Source: an uncultured Verrucomicrobiota bacterium (GTDB lineage: Bacteria; Verrucomicrobiota; Kiritimatiellia; CAIVKH01). Taken from it: a stretch of 64,000 nucleotides of DNA. A model generated the notes under the pieces. That model was not told the origin of the DNA and did no database searches. It saw only the letters and a program-made list of their open reading frames with translations. Position 1 is the first letter of the stretch. The number at the start of each line of letters is the position of its first letter. The stretch lies in the NCBI GenBank assembly GCA_937872895.1, contig CALMUP010000004.1, positions 39,959 through 103,958 on the forward strand, in the 5' to 3' direction. Shown piece after piece: positions 16,001 through 25,522 of this stretch. The translations under genes and the position numbers were made by a program.

Positions 16001-17278
16001 GCCCTCGTCGTCACCAATCCCGCCAACGGCGCGGTCGTGGCCAGCGGCGTCTCGAACATCACCCTGCAGGGTGTCGCCAACGCCCTCGAGTGGACCGGCC
16101 TGCGCTGGAGCAACAGCCTGACCGGAGCGTCCGGCTCGGCCCCGATCGCCTTTTACTGGAGCATCGCCGACGTCGCCCTCGCCGCCGGCACGAACCGGAT
16201 CACCGTCACCGCCACCAACGCCGGTGCGGCCGTGCTGGCCCGCGACAGCGGCACCAACGCCGCCTACGCCGACGGCTGGGCCACCAACGACAACGGCGGT
16301 TTCGGCTGGGGCCCGTGGGTGATCTACACCAGCTCGACCGACCCGAACCGCAACGGCCGCTTCATGGCCGACGTCGCCGCGGTGAACATCGGTCGCCCCG
16401 CCTGGGGCCTCTACGCCAACCAGGGCAACCTCTCCGAGGCCAAGCGGCAACTGACCAACACCCTGGCCGTTGGCCAGACCGTCTCGGTCAGCATGGACAA
16501 CGGATTCCTTGAGGGCGGCGCCGGCACCGGCGTGGCCTTGCAGAATTCCGACGGCGTGACCCTGTGGGAGTTCTTCTTCAACGGCGGCGACAATTATTAC
16601 AGCATCAGCGGCGGCACCACCGATGTCGGCTGGACCAGCGGCGGCCTCGACGTGGCCTTCACCCTCACCGGCCCGACCACCTACCGCGCCCTGATCACGC
16701 CCTATGGCGGCAACACCCGTACCAATACCGGCAGCCTGATCGCCGCCGCGAACAGCGACATCCGCCTGTTCCGCGCCTGGAACTTCAACGCCGGCGCCGG
16801 CTCCGACTACGACTTCTTCTTCAACAACCTGGCCCTCAGCGGCACGGCTGGCGGCGCGACCGGCGTCGTGGTCAATGTCGTGCGTGGCGGCGAAGGCCAG
16901 ATCCCGCAGGCGTGGCGCGACCGGTACAACCTCACCGGCCCGAACTCCGGCGATGCCGAGGACATGGACGGCGATGGCGTGAGCAACCTCGACGAGTACA
17001 TCGCCGACTCGAACCCGACCAACAGCGCCTCGTTCTTCGGCCGCGTCGGTGCACCCGCCACCACGCCCGCCACCGGGGTGGTCGTTACCGTGATGATCCA
17101 GGCCCCGACCACCAACAGCCGCCTCTACGACCTGTCGTTCAGCGCCGACCTGATGGGCGACACCTGGACGCCGCTCGGCCTGAACGTGCCCGGCGCGGCG
17201 AACGGCGATGCGGTCATGCTCAACGTCACCAACAACGGCGCCGGCGGCCACTACCGCGCCCGGGTGTTCCTGCCATGA
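13055..17278 (+). CDS. large secreted GH31 glycosidase with Calx-beta and calcium-binding C-terminal modules
   Basis: The 1407-residue protein has a signal peptide (VVKPLLCILLSCWSLAEVRA). The GH31 catalytic module spans about residues 30-740: FGLGEYGGPMNRRG, the nucleophile D449 in GIWNDLTEPEGG, and the acid/base D531 in VSWSGDTRADW. GH31 distal beta domains follow (FTLFEDDGETWNY). A Calx-beta-like repeat comes next (TANGSATAGADYVATNGTLSW, IYEGNETFTIQV), then an Ig-like segment, a lectin-like module and DMDGDGVSNLDEY near the end. Likely an alpha-glucosidase or alpha-xylosidase for polysaccharide breakdown; the exact sugar is not readable. AGAGG precedes ATG 13055; a GTG at 13049 is also possible. 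Its stop overlaps the next start. Confidence 0.9.
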   Translation: MGVFTGRVVKPLLCILLSCWSLAEVRAAVVNAGNVTGVSITTNASNGNLTYSFALSGGGSSEITVYAPDVIRVNYHWAGPFDTAQPMIAKPLNDWSGTTSTLSDLGSTYVIATTQLDVEVVKSPYKVHFKSKGGYYLLQDDFTERDADYNYTGQRGTGSSKLKNRKIFPANQAIFGLGEYGGPMNRRGRELDIWNTATYNWGEFTNPTYMMIPFYYGMQPASGGNPAFVYGVFLNNPCRPLFKFGTETGDRYSFQMGDGRLDYFFFGGSSAHSFPKVIDRFSELTGRPTFLPKWGIGHHLSRFSYDNQNWVEYIANEATATDIPLDAVYLDIDYMDANADGNIGDGQLRQLTFNSKFPNPASMITYCQTRGVKVVPLIEPWLIPGDVLHTEANNNLHFIKDNAGNTVTRGIYVGNVSWFDYSSTPMNQWWARKITNWFHQVPMDGIWNDLTEPEGGDQIPHNALLWVDGQFGTSNTDSRRFWSNERNYFGLRCARQSYNAMLDRAPNKRPFVLSRSGNAGLQRFGVSWSGDTRADWFYHRATIRFGMGAMIAGAAWYGNDVGGFAGTASPELMVRSTEANCLTPFFRNHCDKSAANREPWRFDEPFRSMQRELIKFRYRLMPYFYTLAYESTITGEPMNVPPAFDYYTDANTHGEQSDYNFLVGDYILAAPVYAQGASTRQVYLPYKDGIHWYYWHNNARHEGGQTVTVNAPLGTLPLFVRSGAIIPMGPSMQYANQFQAPWMDINCWPDGQSEFTLFEDDGETWNYQGNGFSKRRMVSNRTAAFWDFTIEAKQGTYNTGTRDFYVYCYNPGTNVVKSVRLNGTALPQLANFNDGPQGWRLADGRIGVKLPDTGTEAAIRVTFADVEDSLQFEWPTYALPENSAFLRAYVTRTGSATGAVSVAFATANGSATAGADYVATNGTLSWAAGDLAAKFIDVVLTDDTIYEGNETFTIQVSSPAGAVLGTPSLTTVTIQENEAVPPALVVTNPANGAVVASGVSNITLQGVANALEWTGLRWSNSLTGASGSAPIAFYWSIADVALAAGTNRITVTATNAGAAVLARDSGTNAAYADGWATNDNGGFGWGPWVIYTSSTDPNRNGRFMADVAAVNIGRPAWGLYANQGNLSEAKRQLTNTLAVGQTVSVSMDNGFLEGGAGTGVALQNSDGVTLWEFFFNGGDNYYSISGGTTDVGWTSGGLDVAFTLTGPTTYRALITPYGGNTRTNTGSLIAAANSDIRLFRAWNFNAGAGSDYDFFFNNLALSGTAGGATGVVVNVVRGGEGQIPQAWRDRYNLTGPNSGDAEDMDGDGVSNLDEYIADSNPTNSASFFGRVGAPATTPATGVVVTVMIQAPTTNSRLYDLSFSADLMGDTWTPLGLNVPGAANGDAVMLNVTNNGAGGHYRARVFLP

Positions 17279-17718
17279 CGCCGCGCGCGCGCCCGGTGGC
17301 GCTCGCTCTGGCCGTGCTGGTCCTCGCGGCCGGCGCGGTCTGGTGGCTTCGTCCGCGCGGCGTGATGCCGCTCGACGCACAGACCCTCGAGGCCTTCCAG
17401 GAGGCGAACAGCCGGGCCATGCTGCAGCTCCAGGGCAAGCTCGACGGGCGTTCGTTCTACGAGGTCACCGCCGACGGGTTCCGCCGCGCGGTGGCCGACC
17501 TCGGGTACGATCCCGACCTGACCCTGCTGCACTGGATGTCGCCGGAATTCCGCGCCGAGGCCGCCGCCGACCCGGCGCGTGCCACCGACCTGATCCGCCT
17601 CACCGAAGCCCAGCTCCGCCTCGCCTTCGCCGACGGCGCCCCCGACGACGAGTTCGAACGGGCGATCCGTCTCCATGACGAAACGGTCCAGGCCGCGGCC
17701 CGCGCCCGGCGTCCGTAA
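17275..17718 (+). CDS. membrane-anchored hypothetical protein coupled to the GH31 gene
   Basis: The 147-residue product starts at an ATGA overlap with the GH31 stop, so translation is coupled. It has one N-terminal membrane segment (VALALAVLVLAAGAVWWL) and a soluble, helical, acidic periplasmic part (LQGKLDGRSFYEVTADGFRR, then FRAEAAADPARATDLIRLTE). I do not recognise the family. The coupling suggests a role with the secreted glycosidase, perhaps in its export or anchoring, but this is inference. Confidence 0.65.
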   Translation: MTPRARPVALALAVLVLAAGAVWWLRPRGVMPLDAQTLEAFQEANSRAMLQLQGKLDGRSFYEVTADGFRRAVADLGYDPDLTLLHWMSPEFRAEAAADPARATDLIRLTEAQLRLAFADGAPDDEFERAIRLHDETVQAAARARRP

Positions 17719-17764
17719 CGGATCCGGACGCGGCGAGGGCCACGCCTTCGGCGGGTAAGCGCCG

Positions 17765-17800
17765 CATCTCCATCTCCATTCCCATCTCCATCCCCATCTC
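17765..17800. repeat. CATCTC hexamer tandem repeat
   Basis: Six consecutive hexamers of the CATCTC/CATTCC/CATCCC type lie in the gap before glnS, inside a longer pyrimidine-rich stretch. A simple-sequence tract like this may vary in copy number by slippage. It lies too far (70 bases) from the glnS start to change its frame. Confidence 0.6.
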
Positions 17801-17869
17801 TTCCTTCCGCTTTCCTCCTTGTTTTTCCGTGTTCCTGCGCTAATTCTAGCGGCTTTTCAGGAACACCCC

Positions 17870-19534
<1,665 letters not shown>

Positions 19535-19550
19535 GCGGTGCGAAGCCGGG

Positions 19551-19570
19551 CAGGACGTTTCCCCGTCCTG
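19551..19570. terminator. hairpin between convergent glnS and mrpG
   Basis: CAGGACG (19551-19557) pairs with CGTCCTG (19564-19570) around a six-base loop, 17 bases after the glnS stop. No T tract follows on either strand, so it may only slow polymerase or protect mRNA ends. Confidence 0.35.
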
Positions 19571-19662
19571 GGTGGTGGATACCAGCCCGGTGCCGTCAGG
19601 CACATCCGCTCCATCCGCGAAATCCGCGGTTCCTCTGCGGGGCGCGACGCCGGTCGGGTTGA

Positions 19663-20013
19663 TCACCCGGGCGGCGGCGGGGATTCGGATTTCTTCTGCT
19701 TTTTCCACTCGTCGATGACCGTGCCTTTCCACAGTTCGACGCCCATCTCGTAGGCGGCGCGGCCGATCATGTGGGCGGCGATGGGGGCGGTGGCGAGGAA
19801 GAAGACGATGATGAGCAGGGCGGGGGCGGCGACCTTCATCTGCTCGAAGTGGACCGCGACGGCGAGCACGATGCCGCTGACCCCGACCGTGCCGACTTTC
19901 GTCGCGGCGTGCATGCGGGTGAACAGGTCGGGCATCTTCACGAGGCCGATCGCGGACAACAGCATGAATAGGCTGCCGACTATCAGGAGCAGGCTGGCGA
20001 TGAGGTCGTTCAA
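19663..20013 (-). CDS. mrpG: Mrp antiporter subunit G
   Basis: The 116-residue membrane protein is the last subunit of the Mrp (Mnh/Sha/Pha) cation/proton antiporter. It has three membrane helices and the family signature IGLVKMPDLFTRMHAATKVGT, and ends in a charged tail. The start is a TTG at 20013 (LNDLIASLLLIVGSLFML) overlapping the mrpF stop, since no ATG or GTG fits. MrpG stabilises the complex and is needed for its activity in other bacteria. Confidence 0.9.
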   Translation of the reverse strand: MNDLIASLLLIVGSLFMLLSAIGLVKMPDLFTRMHAATKVGTVGVSGIVLAVAVHFEQMKVAAPALLIIVFFLATAPIAAHMIGRAAYEMGVELWKGTVIDEWKKQKKSESPPPPG

Positions 20014-20285
20014 TGGGGTGCCCCCCGGCGGATGAACAGGGCGAGGGCGACCGTGCCGATGAAGGCGATCAGGGCGAGGGCGATGCCGGCGGTGAGGTAG
20101 ACGTACTCGTCGCTGCGGATGGCGTGGATGCAGAGGATGCCGACCACCACCGAGGCGATCAGGTCGAGGGCGATGATCCGGTCGGGCAGGGACGGACCAC
20201 GAATGACCCGCACGAAGGCGAGGGCCATTGAAACCAGCAGCATGTAGAGGGAGATCGTCGATCCCCATTCGAGTACCGGGCTCAT
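20010..20285 (-). CDS. mrpF: Mrp antiporter subunit F
   Basis: The 91-residue protein has three membrane helices. The region VIRGPSLPDRIIALDLIASV is the MrpF signature. It starts with an ATGA overlap on the mrpE stop and ends on the mrpG start, so all three are translationally coupled. It is part of the inner-membrane Mrp complex that exchanges Na+ for protons. Confidence 0.92.
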   Translation of the reverse strand: MSPVLEWGSTISLYMLLVSMALAFVRVIRGPSLPDRIIALDLIASVVVGILCIHAIRSDEYVYLTAGIALALIAFIGTVALALFIRRGAPH

Positions 20286-20755
20286 CGCATCAACTCCAGC
20301 AGGCGTTTCTCCAGTCCTTCCTTGATCTCGCGGCGCAGGGCGTCGGGATCGTCGATGAACATGGCGTGGATGTACAGGGTCTTGCGGTCGGGCGAGACAT
20401 CGAGGCTCAACGTGCCGGGGGTCAGGGTGATCACGTTGGCGAGCAGCGCGATTTCGGAATCGGTCTCGGCATCCAGCGGCACGGCGATGACCCCGGGACG
20501 GGCATGATCGGCCGGGGTGATCACGTCGTAGGCCACCCGCACACTGGATACGAGCAGTTCCTTCAGGAAGACCAGGGTAAACCGGACGGCTTGGCTGACC
20601 TTGGCGAAATAACTGGTCTGGCGTCCGCTGACCCGCATCGTGCCGAGGATAATGTACCCGACCAGGAAGCCGACCAGCAGGTTGGCGTCGTTGATGCCGC
20701 CGTTCAGGACCGACCACAGCAGGGCGAGGGCGATGTTGAACAGGAAGGTGGTCAT
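20282..20755 (-). CDS. mrpE: Mrp antiporter subunit E
   Basis: The 157-residue subunit has two or three N-terminal membrane helices ([18 protein letters not shown]), then the cytoplasmic MrpE domain with [20 protein letters not shown], the family hallmark, and [20 protein letters not shown]. It overlaps mrpD upstream and mrpF downstream by ATGA. It is required for assembly of the complex in characterised systems. Confidence 0.93.
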   Translation of the reverse strand: MTTFLFNIALALLWSVLNGGINDANLLVGFLVGYIILGTMRVSGRQTSYFAKVSQAVRFTLVFLKELLVSSVRVAYDVITPADHARPGVIAVPLDAETDSEIALLANVITLTPGTLSLDVSPDRKTLYIHAMFIDDPDALRREIKEGLEKRLLELMR

Positions 20756-22263
20756 GGGGCCTCCGTCACACCGAGCACTGCGGTCACATAATCACGGGGG
20801 TCGAGCAGTTGTTCGGCGGTCTGCCGGGCGAGGTCGAACATCCAGCCGGAGCCGAGGCCGATGCAGACCGTGCAGGTGGCGAGCACGATGATCGGCAGCA
20901 GCAAGGCGATCCGTTCGCGGACCGGGATGGCGGCGAGGGGCAGGGTGGGCTTGCCCTCCGGGGCCGGTTTCCAGAACACTTCGTTCCAGATCTTGGTCAT
21001 CGAGAACAGGGTCAGGAGCCCGACGGACAACGCCACCGCAGCCATCGCCCACGATCCACCGCGCAATGCATCCACGATCAGGGTCAGTTTCGCGAAGAAG
21101 CCGGACAGGGGCGGGATGCCGGCCAGGGACAGCGCGGGCACGAGAAACAGCACGGCCAGCCAAGGCGCGGCGCGGTACACCCCGCCGATCTTCTTCAACT
21201 CGTTGCTCCCGGCGAGGCGCTGCACCACGCCGGCGACCAGGAATAGGTTCGTCTTCACGATGATGTGGTGCATGATGTAGAACACCGAGCCGGCCAGCGC
21301 CAGTTCGGTAAACAGGCCGAGGCCCATTACCATGTAGCCGATCTGGCTGACAATGTGGAACGACAGGATCCGGCGAATATCCATCTGTGCGGCTGCGCCG
21401 AGCACGCCGGTGACCATGGTGAAGGCGGCGAGGATCAGGATGATCTGGTGGGTGAATGCGACATCCTGCCGGAACACCAGCGTGAACACCCGGATCAGCG
21501 CGTACACCCCGACCTTGGTCAGCAGGCCGGCGAAGATGGCCGAGACCGGGTGGGGCGGGGTGTGGTACGAGGCGGGCAGCCAGAAGAACAGCGGGAACAG
21601 CGCGGCCTTGATGCCGAAGGCGACCAGGAACAGCATGCTGATCATGTTGATGATGCCCTGGTGCGCCGGCTGGGCGAGCACCTGCGACAGGTCGGCCATG
21701 TTCAGGGTGCCCGAGATGCCGTAGAGGATACCCACCCCGGCGAGGAACAGCGCCGAGGAGAGGAAGTTCAGCGCGACGTACTTGATCGCGCCTTCGAGCT
21801 GGGCTCGTTCGCCCCCGAGCGAAAGCAGGACGAACGAGGCCATCAGCATCACCTCGAACCAGACATAGAGGTTGAACAGGTCGCCGGTCAGGAACGCGCC
21901 GTTCACGCCCATCATCAGGACATGGAACAGCATGTGGTACCCGTGCCGTTCGCGCGCTTCGTCCATCGTGGCCAGTCCGTACACCGCGACGGCGAGTCCC
22001 ATCAGTCCGGACAGCACCAGCATGATGGCGCTGAACAGGTCGGCCACGAAGGTGATCCCGAACGGGGCGGGCCAGCTGCCGAGCTGCAGCACGAGGACGC
22101 CGTCGGTGCGTACCGCGTTGAACAGGGCCAGGGCGATGGAAAGGGCGGCGGCGTTTGCGCACACGGAGACGATACGCTGGAAGCGGACGCGGGTGCGCAG
22201 CGCGAGCGACAGGATCGCGGCGAACAGCGGCAGGGCCACCGGGGCGATGAGCCATGCGTTCAT
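20752..22263 (-). CDS. mrpD: Mrp antiporter subunit D
   Basis: The 503-residue subunit has about 14 membrane helices and is homologous to complex I NuoM/NuoN. The antiporter core includes [19 protein letters not shown] with the conserved Glu of helix 5, [20 protein letters not shown] with the key Lys, and [16 protein letters not shown]. Length is typical. Its ATG overlaps the mrpC stop by four bases. Confidence 0.96.
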   Translation of the reverse strand: MNAWLIAPVALPLFAAILSLALRTRVRFQRIVSVCANAAALSIALALFNAVRTDGVLVLQLGSWPAPFGITFVADLFSAIMLVLSGLMGLAVAVYGLATMDEARERHGYHMLFHVLMMGVNGAFLTGDLFNLYVWFEVMLMASFVLLSLGGERAQLEGAIKYVALNFLSSALFLAGVGILYGISGTLNMADLSQVLAQPAHQGIINMISMLFLVAFGIKAALFPLFFWLPASYHTPPHPVSAIFAGLLTKVGVYALIRVFTLVFRQDVAFTHQIILILAAFTMVTGVLGAAAQMDIRRILSFHIVSQIGYMVMGLGLFTELALAGSVFYIMHHIIVKTNLFLVAGVVQRLAGSNELKKIGGVYRAAPWLAVLFLVPALSLAGIPPLSGFFAKLTLIVDALRGGSWAMAAVALSVGLLTLFSMTKIWNEVFWKPAPEGKPTLPLAAIPVRERIALLLPIIVLATCTVCIGLGSGWMFDLARQTAEQLLDPRDYVTAVLGVTEAP

Positions 22264-22607
22264 CGGTCGGTGCTCCTTAACCGTTCCATGTCATCGGTGC
22301 GGATTTCCTGGTGGGTGCGCAGGAACAATACCAGGGCGAAGGCGAGCAGGGCGAAGCTGATCACGATCGCGGTGAGGATCAGGGCCTGCGGCAGGGGGTC
22401 GGCGATGAGGCCGGCCGGGGCCTCGGCACCTTCCGGAATGATCGGGGCCTTGCCGCGCGAGAGCCCGCCGGCGGTGAAGATCAGCAGGTTCGCCCCGTGG
22501 CTGAGCAGGGCGAGGCCGATGATGAACTTGGCGATATTGCGCCGCATCATCAGGTACAGCCCGGTGGCGTACAGGACGCCGATCACCACGGCCAGGATCG
22601 CCTCCAT
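22260..22607 (-). CDS. mrpC: Mrp antiporter subunit C
   Basis: The 115-residue protein has three membrane helices and is homologous to Nuo[21 protein letters not shown] and HGANLLIF are diagnostic, as is [20 protein letters not shown]. It starts one base inside the mrpB stop (TGATG) and overlaps mrpD by four bases. Together with MrpA and MrpD it builds the proton path of the antiporter. Confidence 0.95.
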   Translation of the reverse strand: MEAILAVVIGVLYATGLYLMMRRNIAKFIIGLALLSHGANLLIFTAGGLSRGKAPIIPEGAEAPAGLIADPLPQALILTAIVISFALLAFALVLFLRTHQEIRTDDMERLRSTDR

Positions 22608-23035
22608 CAGCCGGCCTCCGTTTCCTGGTCGGACAGGGCGAACAGGATGGTCACGGTCACGCCGAGCACAACGAGGTACACGCCGATGTCGAAGAACAGC
22701 GGGGTGCCGAGTTTCAGCTTGTAGGTCGAGGTGATGGCCAGTTCGCCCCAGGTTCCGGTCATGAACGGCTGGCCGAGGGCGACCGAGACGAGGGCGCTGC
22801 CGAGGGCGATGACCAGGCCGAGGGCGATGACGGTGCGGCTGTCGATGCGCAGCAGGTGGCGCGCGGCGGCGACGTCGTAGGCGAGGGCGTAGAGGATGTA
22901 GGCGCTCGCTGCGGCTAGGCCGCCGACGAAACCGCCGCCCGGCTCGTTGTGGCCGCGCAGCAGGGCGTAGATCGAGAACAGCATGATGATCGGGAACAGG
23001 TACCGCGCGGCGGTGCGCAGGATGAGCGAGGTCAT
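22607..23035 (-). CDS. mrpB: Mrp antiporter subunit B
   Basis: The 142-residue MnhB-type protein has four membrane helices. It carries [20 protein letters not shown], the [19 protein letters not shown] loop that defines the family, and a C-terminal [18 protein letters not shown] helix. It overlaps the mrpA stop by ATGA. Confidence 0.95.
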   Translation of the reverse strand: MTSLILRTAARYLFPIIMLFSIYALLRGHNEPGGGFVGGLAAASAYILYALAYDVAAARHLLRIDSRTVIALGLVIALGSALVSVALGQPFMTGTWGELAITSTYKLKLGTPLFFDIGVYLVVLGVTVTILFALSDQETEAG

Positions 23036-25362
23036 GGCTTGCCTCCCGCCTTGGCCCGGAGTTTCAGCAGGGCCAGCGAGCCGAGGCCGGCCACCGCGAG
23101 CACGGTGATTTCGCCAAGGGTGTCGAGGCCGCGGTAATCGACGAGGATCACGTTGACGATGTTGCGCCCGTGGCCCATCGGCACGCTGGTCTCGGCATAG
23201 TAGGACGAGATCGGGTCGCGGAGCTGTACGCCACTGGCCACCAGCACAAGCAAGGTCACCACCGCGCCGGCGAACACCGACACGGTCAGGTCGCGGGCCC
23301 GGCCGCGCCAGGTCGAGCGTTTGGCGAACGGGGGCAGGTAGTAGAAGGCCGAGACGAGCAGGACCACGCTGAGCGTCTCGACGACGAGCTGGGTCATGGC
23401 GAGGTCGGGTGCGCCGAAGAAGATGAAGAATACGGCCACGCTGAAACCGACCACGCCCATCGCCGCCACTGCGCCGAGCCGGGAGGTCGAGAGGGTCGCC
23501 GCGATGGCCGACAGGATGACCAGCACCGACAGCAGCGCCATCGGCAGGTTGACCGGCGAGAGGGCGCGGAAGGCCAGGGCCATGTCGGCGCGGGCGAAGC
23601 TGACCACGACCAGGGCGCACAACGTGATGACCGTCACCAGCAGGTAGCGCCGCAGCGAACCGTTCTGCAGGAAACGGGTCTGCCAGCCGGCGAAGGCCAC
23701 GAGCCCCTTCAGTTTGGCGTCGTACAGGCGATCCGGTCCGAACCGCGCGGCCGGAGCGAGGGCTTCGGCCACGCTGCGCCATCCGGAGGCGGTGGCGATC
23801 ATCGCGGCCCCGACGGCGAGGGTCAGCGCGCTGAGCAGCAGGGGCAGGTTCAGGCCGTGCCAGAGGTGGAGATGAACCTCCAGCGGATGGCCGCGCATGG
23901 CCGAGGCGGCGGCACCGGCGAGACCATCGGCCAGGCCGGGAACGATGCCGAGGGTCAGCGACACCAGGCCGAGCAGGAGCGGCCCGAATGTCATCGACCA
24001 CGGCGCCTCGTGCGGGTGCTTCGGGGTCTCGGTACGGGTGGCGAAAAACGGGCGGATGCCGGTCTGCCAGGCCACCAGCATGAAGCAGGCTCCGGCGATG
24101 AAGAAACCCGCTGCGAGCAGCGGTCGCGCGGCCAGTTCGGTGTAGAACAGTTCCTTGCCGATAAAACCGAAGGTGAAGGGCAGGCCGGCCATCGAGGCGG
24201 CGGCGACCAGGGCGGCGGTACCGGTGCGCGGCATGACCTGGATCAGGCCGCCGAGTTTGGTCACGTTTTTCTCGCCGGTCTCGTGGTCGATGATACCGGC
24301 CACCAGGAACAACGCGGCCTTGTAGGCGGCGTGGGCGAGCAGGAAGGCGGCGACCGCCTTCAGCGCGGCATCGGTGCCGATGCCGAGGCCCATGACCATC
24401 GCGCCGAGCGCGCCGACGGTGGTGTAGGCGAGCAGCCGCTTCAGGTACACCTGGCCGCTGGCCATCAGCGCCCCGGTCAGCAGGGTGGCCGCGCCGAAGC
24501 CGGTCACCACGAGTTGCCATAGTTCGGAGGACCCGAATGCCGGATGCAGGCGGGCGAGCAGGTACACACCGGCCTTGACCATGGTGGAGGAGTGGAGGTA
24601 GGCGCTGGCCGGGGTCGGGGCTTGCATGGCGTTGGGCAGCCAGAAGTGGAACGGGACCTGGGCCGACTTGGTGAAGGCGCCGATGAGGATCAGGCCGAGG
24701 ATCCAGGGAAACAGCGGCGAGGCGAGGACCTGGTCGCGGCCGGCGATGATTCCGCTCAGGTCGAACGATCCGGCCGCGTGGCCGGCCATGATCAGGCCGG
24801 CCAGCAGGAACAGCCCGCCGGCCCCGGTCACCAGCAGCGCCTGCAGGGCGGCCTTGCGGGAGGCCTCCTGGTCGTGGTGGAAGCCGATCATCAGGTACGA
24901 GGTAAAGCTGGTAAGTTCCCAGAAGATGAACAGCAACAGCACGTTCTCCGAGAACACGACGCCGAGCATCGACGACATGAACATCAGGGTGAACATCACG
25001 AAGCGGTGCTGGTCGGGGTGACCGTGCAGGTAGCCGCGGGTGTAGAGGACGACCAGCGTGCCGATGCCGGCGATCAGCAGGCCAAACAGCAGGCCAAGGC
25101 CGTCGAGGCGCAGGGCGAGATCAAGGCCGAGGTCGGAAATCCAGGGGAGGCGGAACGCCACCGGCTGGCCACCGAACACCGCGGGGGCCTGGGCGGCCAG
25201 CCAGGCGGTGATGGCCAGGGGAAATAGGGCGGCCGCAAGCGTGGACCGCTCGCCGAGGAGCCATCGCAGCCATGGAATCAGTGCGGCAACGGCAAAGCCG
25301 CCGCCGGCGGCAATGAGCAGGACCGGCAGGCTCGTGGCCAGGCTGTGGGCTGGTTCGTTCAC
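23032..25362 (-). CDS. mrpA: Mrp antiporter subunit A
   Basis: The 776-residue NuoL-like subunit has about 20 membrane helices and is the first gene of the seven-gene mrp operon. The core motif is [20 protein letters not shown] with helix-5 Glu. [20 protein letters not shown] has the helix-7 Lys, and [18 protein letters not shown] follows. The C-terminal part has the MrpB-like DUF4040 region ([20 protein letters not shown]). I prefer the GTG at 25362 ([20 protein letters not shown]); a TTG at 25413 adds 17 residues with no ribosome site. The complex exports Na+ in exchange for protons and supports alkali and salt tolerance. Confidence 0.93.
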   Translation of the reverse strand: MNEPAHSLATSLPVLLIAAGGGFAVAALIPWLRWLLGERSTLAAALFPLAITAWLAAQAPAVFGGQPVAFRLPWISDLGLDLALRLDGLGLLFGLLIAGIGTLVVLYTRGYLHGHPDQHRFVMFTLMFMSSMLGVVFSENVLLLFIFWELTSFTSYLMIGFHHDQEASRKAALQALLVTGAGGLFLLAGLIMAGHAAGSFDLSGIIAGRDQVLASPLFPWILGLILIGAFTKSAQVPFHFWLPNAMQAPTPASAYLHSSTMVKAGVYLLARLHPAFGSSELWQLVVTGFGAATLLTGALMASGQVYLKRLLAYTTVGALGAMVMGLGIGTDAALKAVAAFLLAHAAYKAALFLVAGIIDHETGEKNVTKLGGLIQVMPRTGTAALVAAASMAGLPFTFGFIGKELFYTELAARPLLAAGFFIAGACFMLVAWQTGIRPFFATRTETPKHPHEAPWSMTFGPLLLGLVSLTLGIVPGLADGLAGAAASAMRGHPLEVHLHLWHGLNLPLLLSALTLAVGAAMIATASGWRSVAEALAPAARFGPDRLYDAKLKGLVAFAGWQTRFLQNGSLRRYLLVTVITLCALVVVSFARADMALAFRALSPVNLPMALLSVLVILSAIAATLSTSRLGAVAAMGVVGFSVAVFFIFFGAPDLAMTQLVVETLSVVLLVSAFYYLPPFAKRSTWRGRARDLTVSVFAGAVVTLLVLVASGVQLRDPISSYYAETSVPMGHGRNIVNVILVDYRGLDTLGEITVLAVAGLGSLALLKLRAKAGGKP

Positions 25363-25522
25363 GGCGCGTACGCTAGCGAAAGCGGCAGGGCAAGACAACA
25401 GGAATAGGCGCAACAGGGCCGCAGCGGGTTTTTGGGTTTGATCGGTGTAGCGGTTCGCTTATCCTTGACTCACCGGAGCGATGGGCTGGGGTGTCGGGGG
25501 CCTCGACTTCGGAGGAGCCGAC

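Noticed and set aside
12983..17380. A 1465-codon open frame antisense to the GH31 gene
   Set aside because: It is a product of GC-rich codon bias opposite a real gene. The translation is low-complexity Gly/Val/Ala without domains, while the plus strand has full GH31 motifs.
17765..17800. CRISPR-like repeat
   Set aside because: The unit is only six bases with no spacers and no cas genes; it is a simple tandem repeat.
25363..25413. TTG start for mrpA
   Set aside because: It adds 17 residues without a ribosome site or family similarity; GTG 25362 places the first helix normally.
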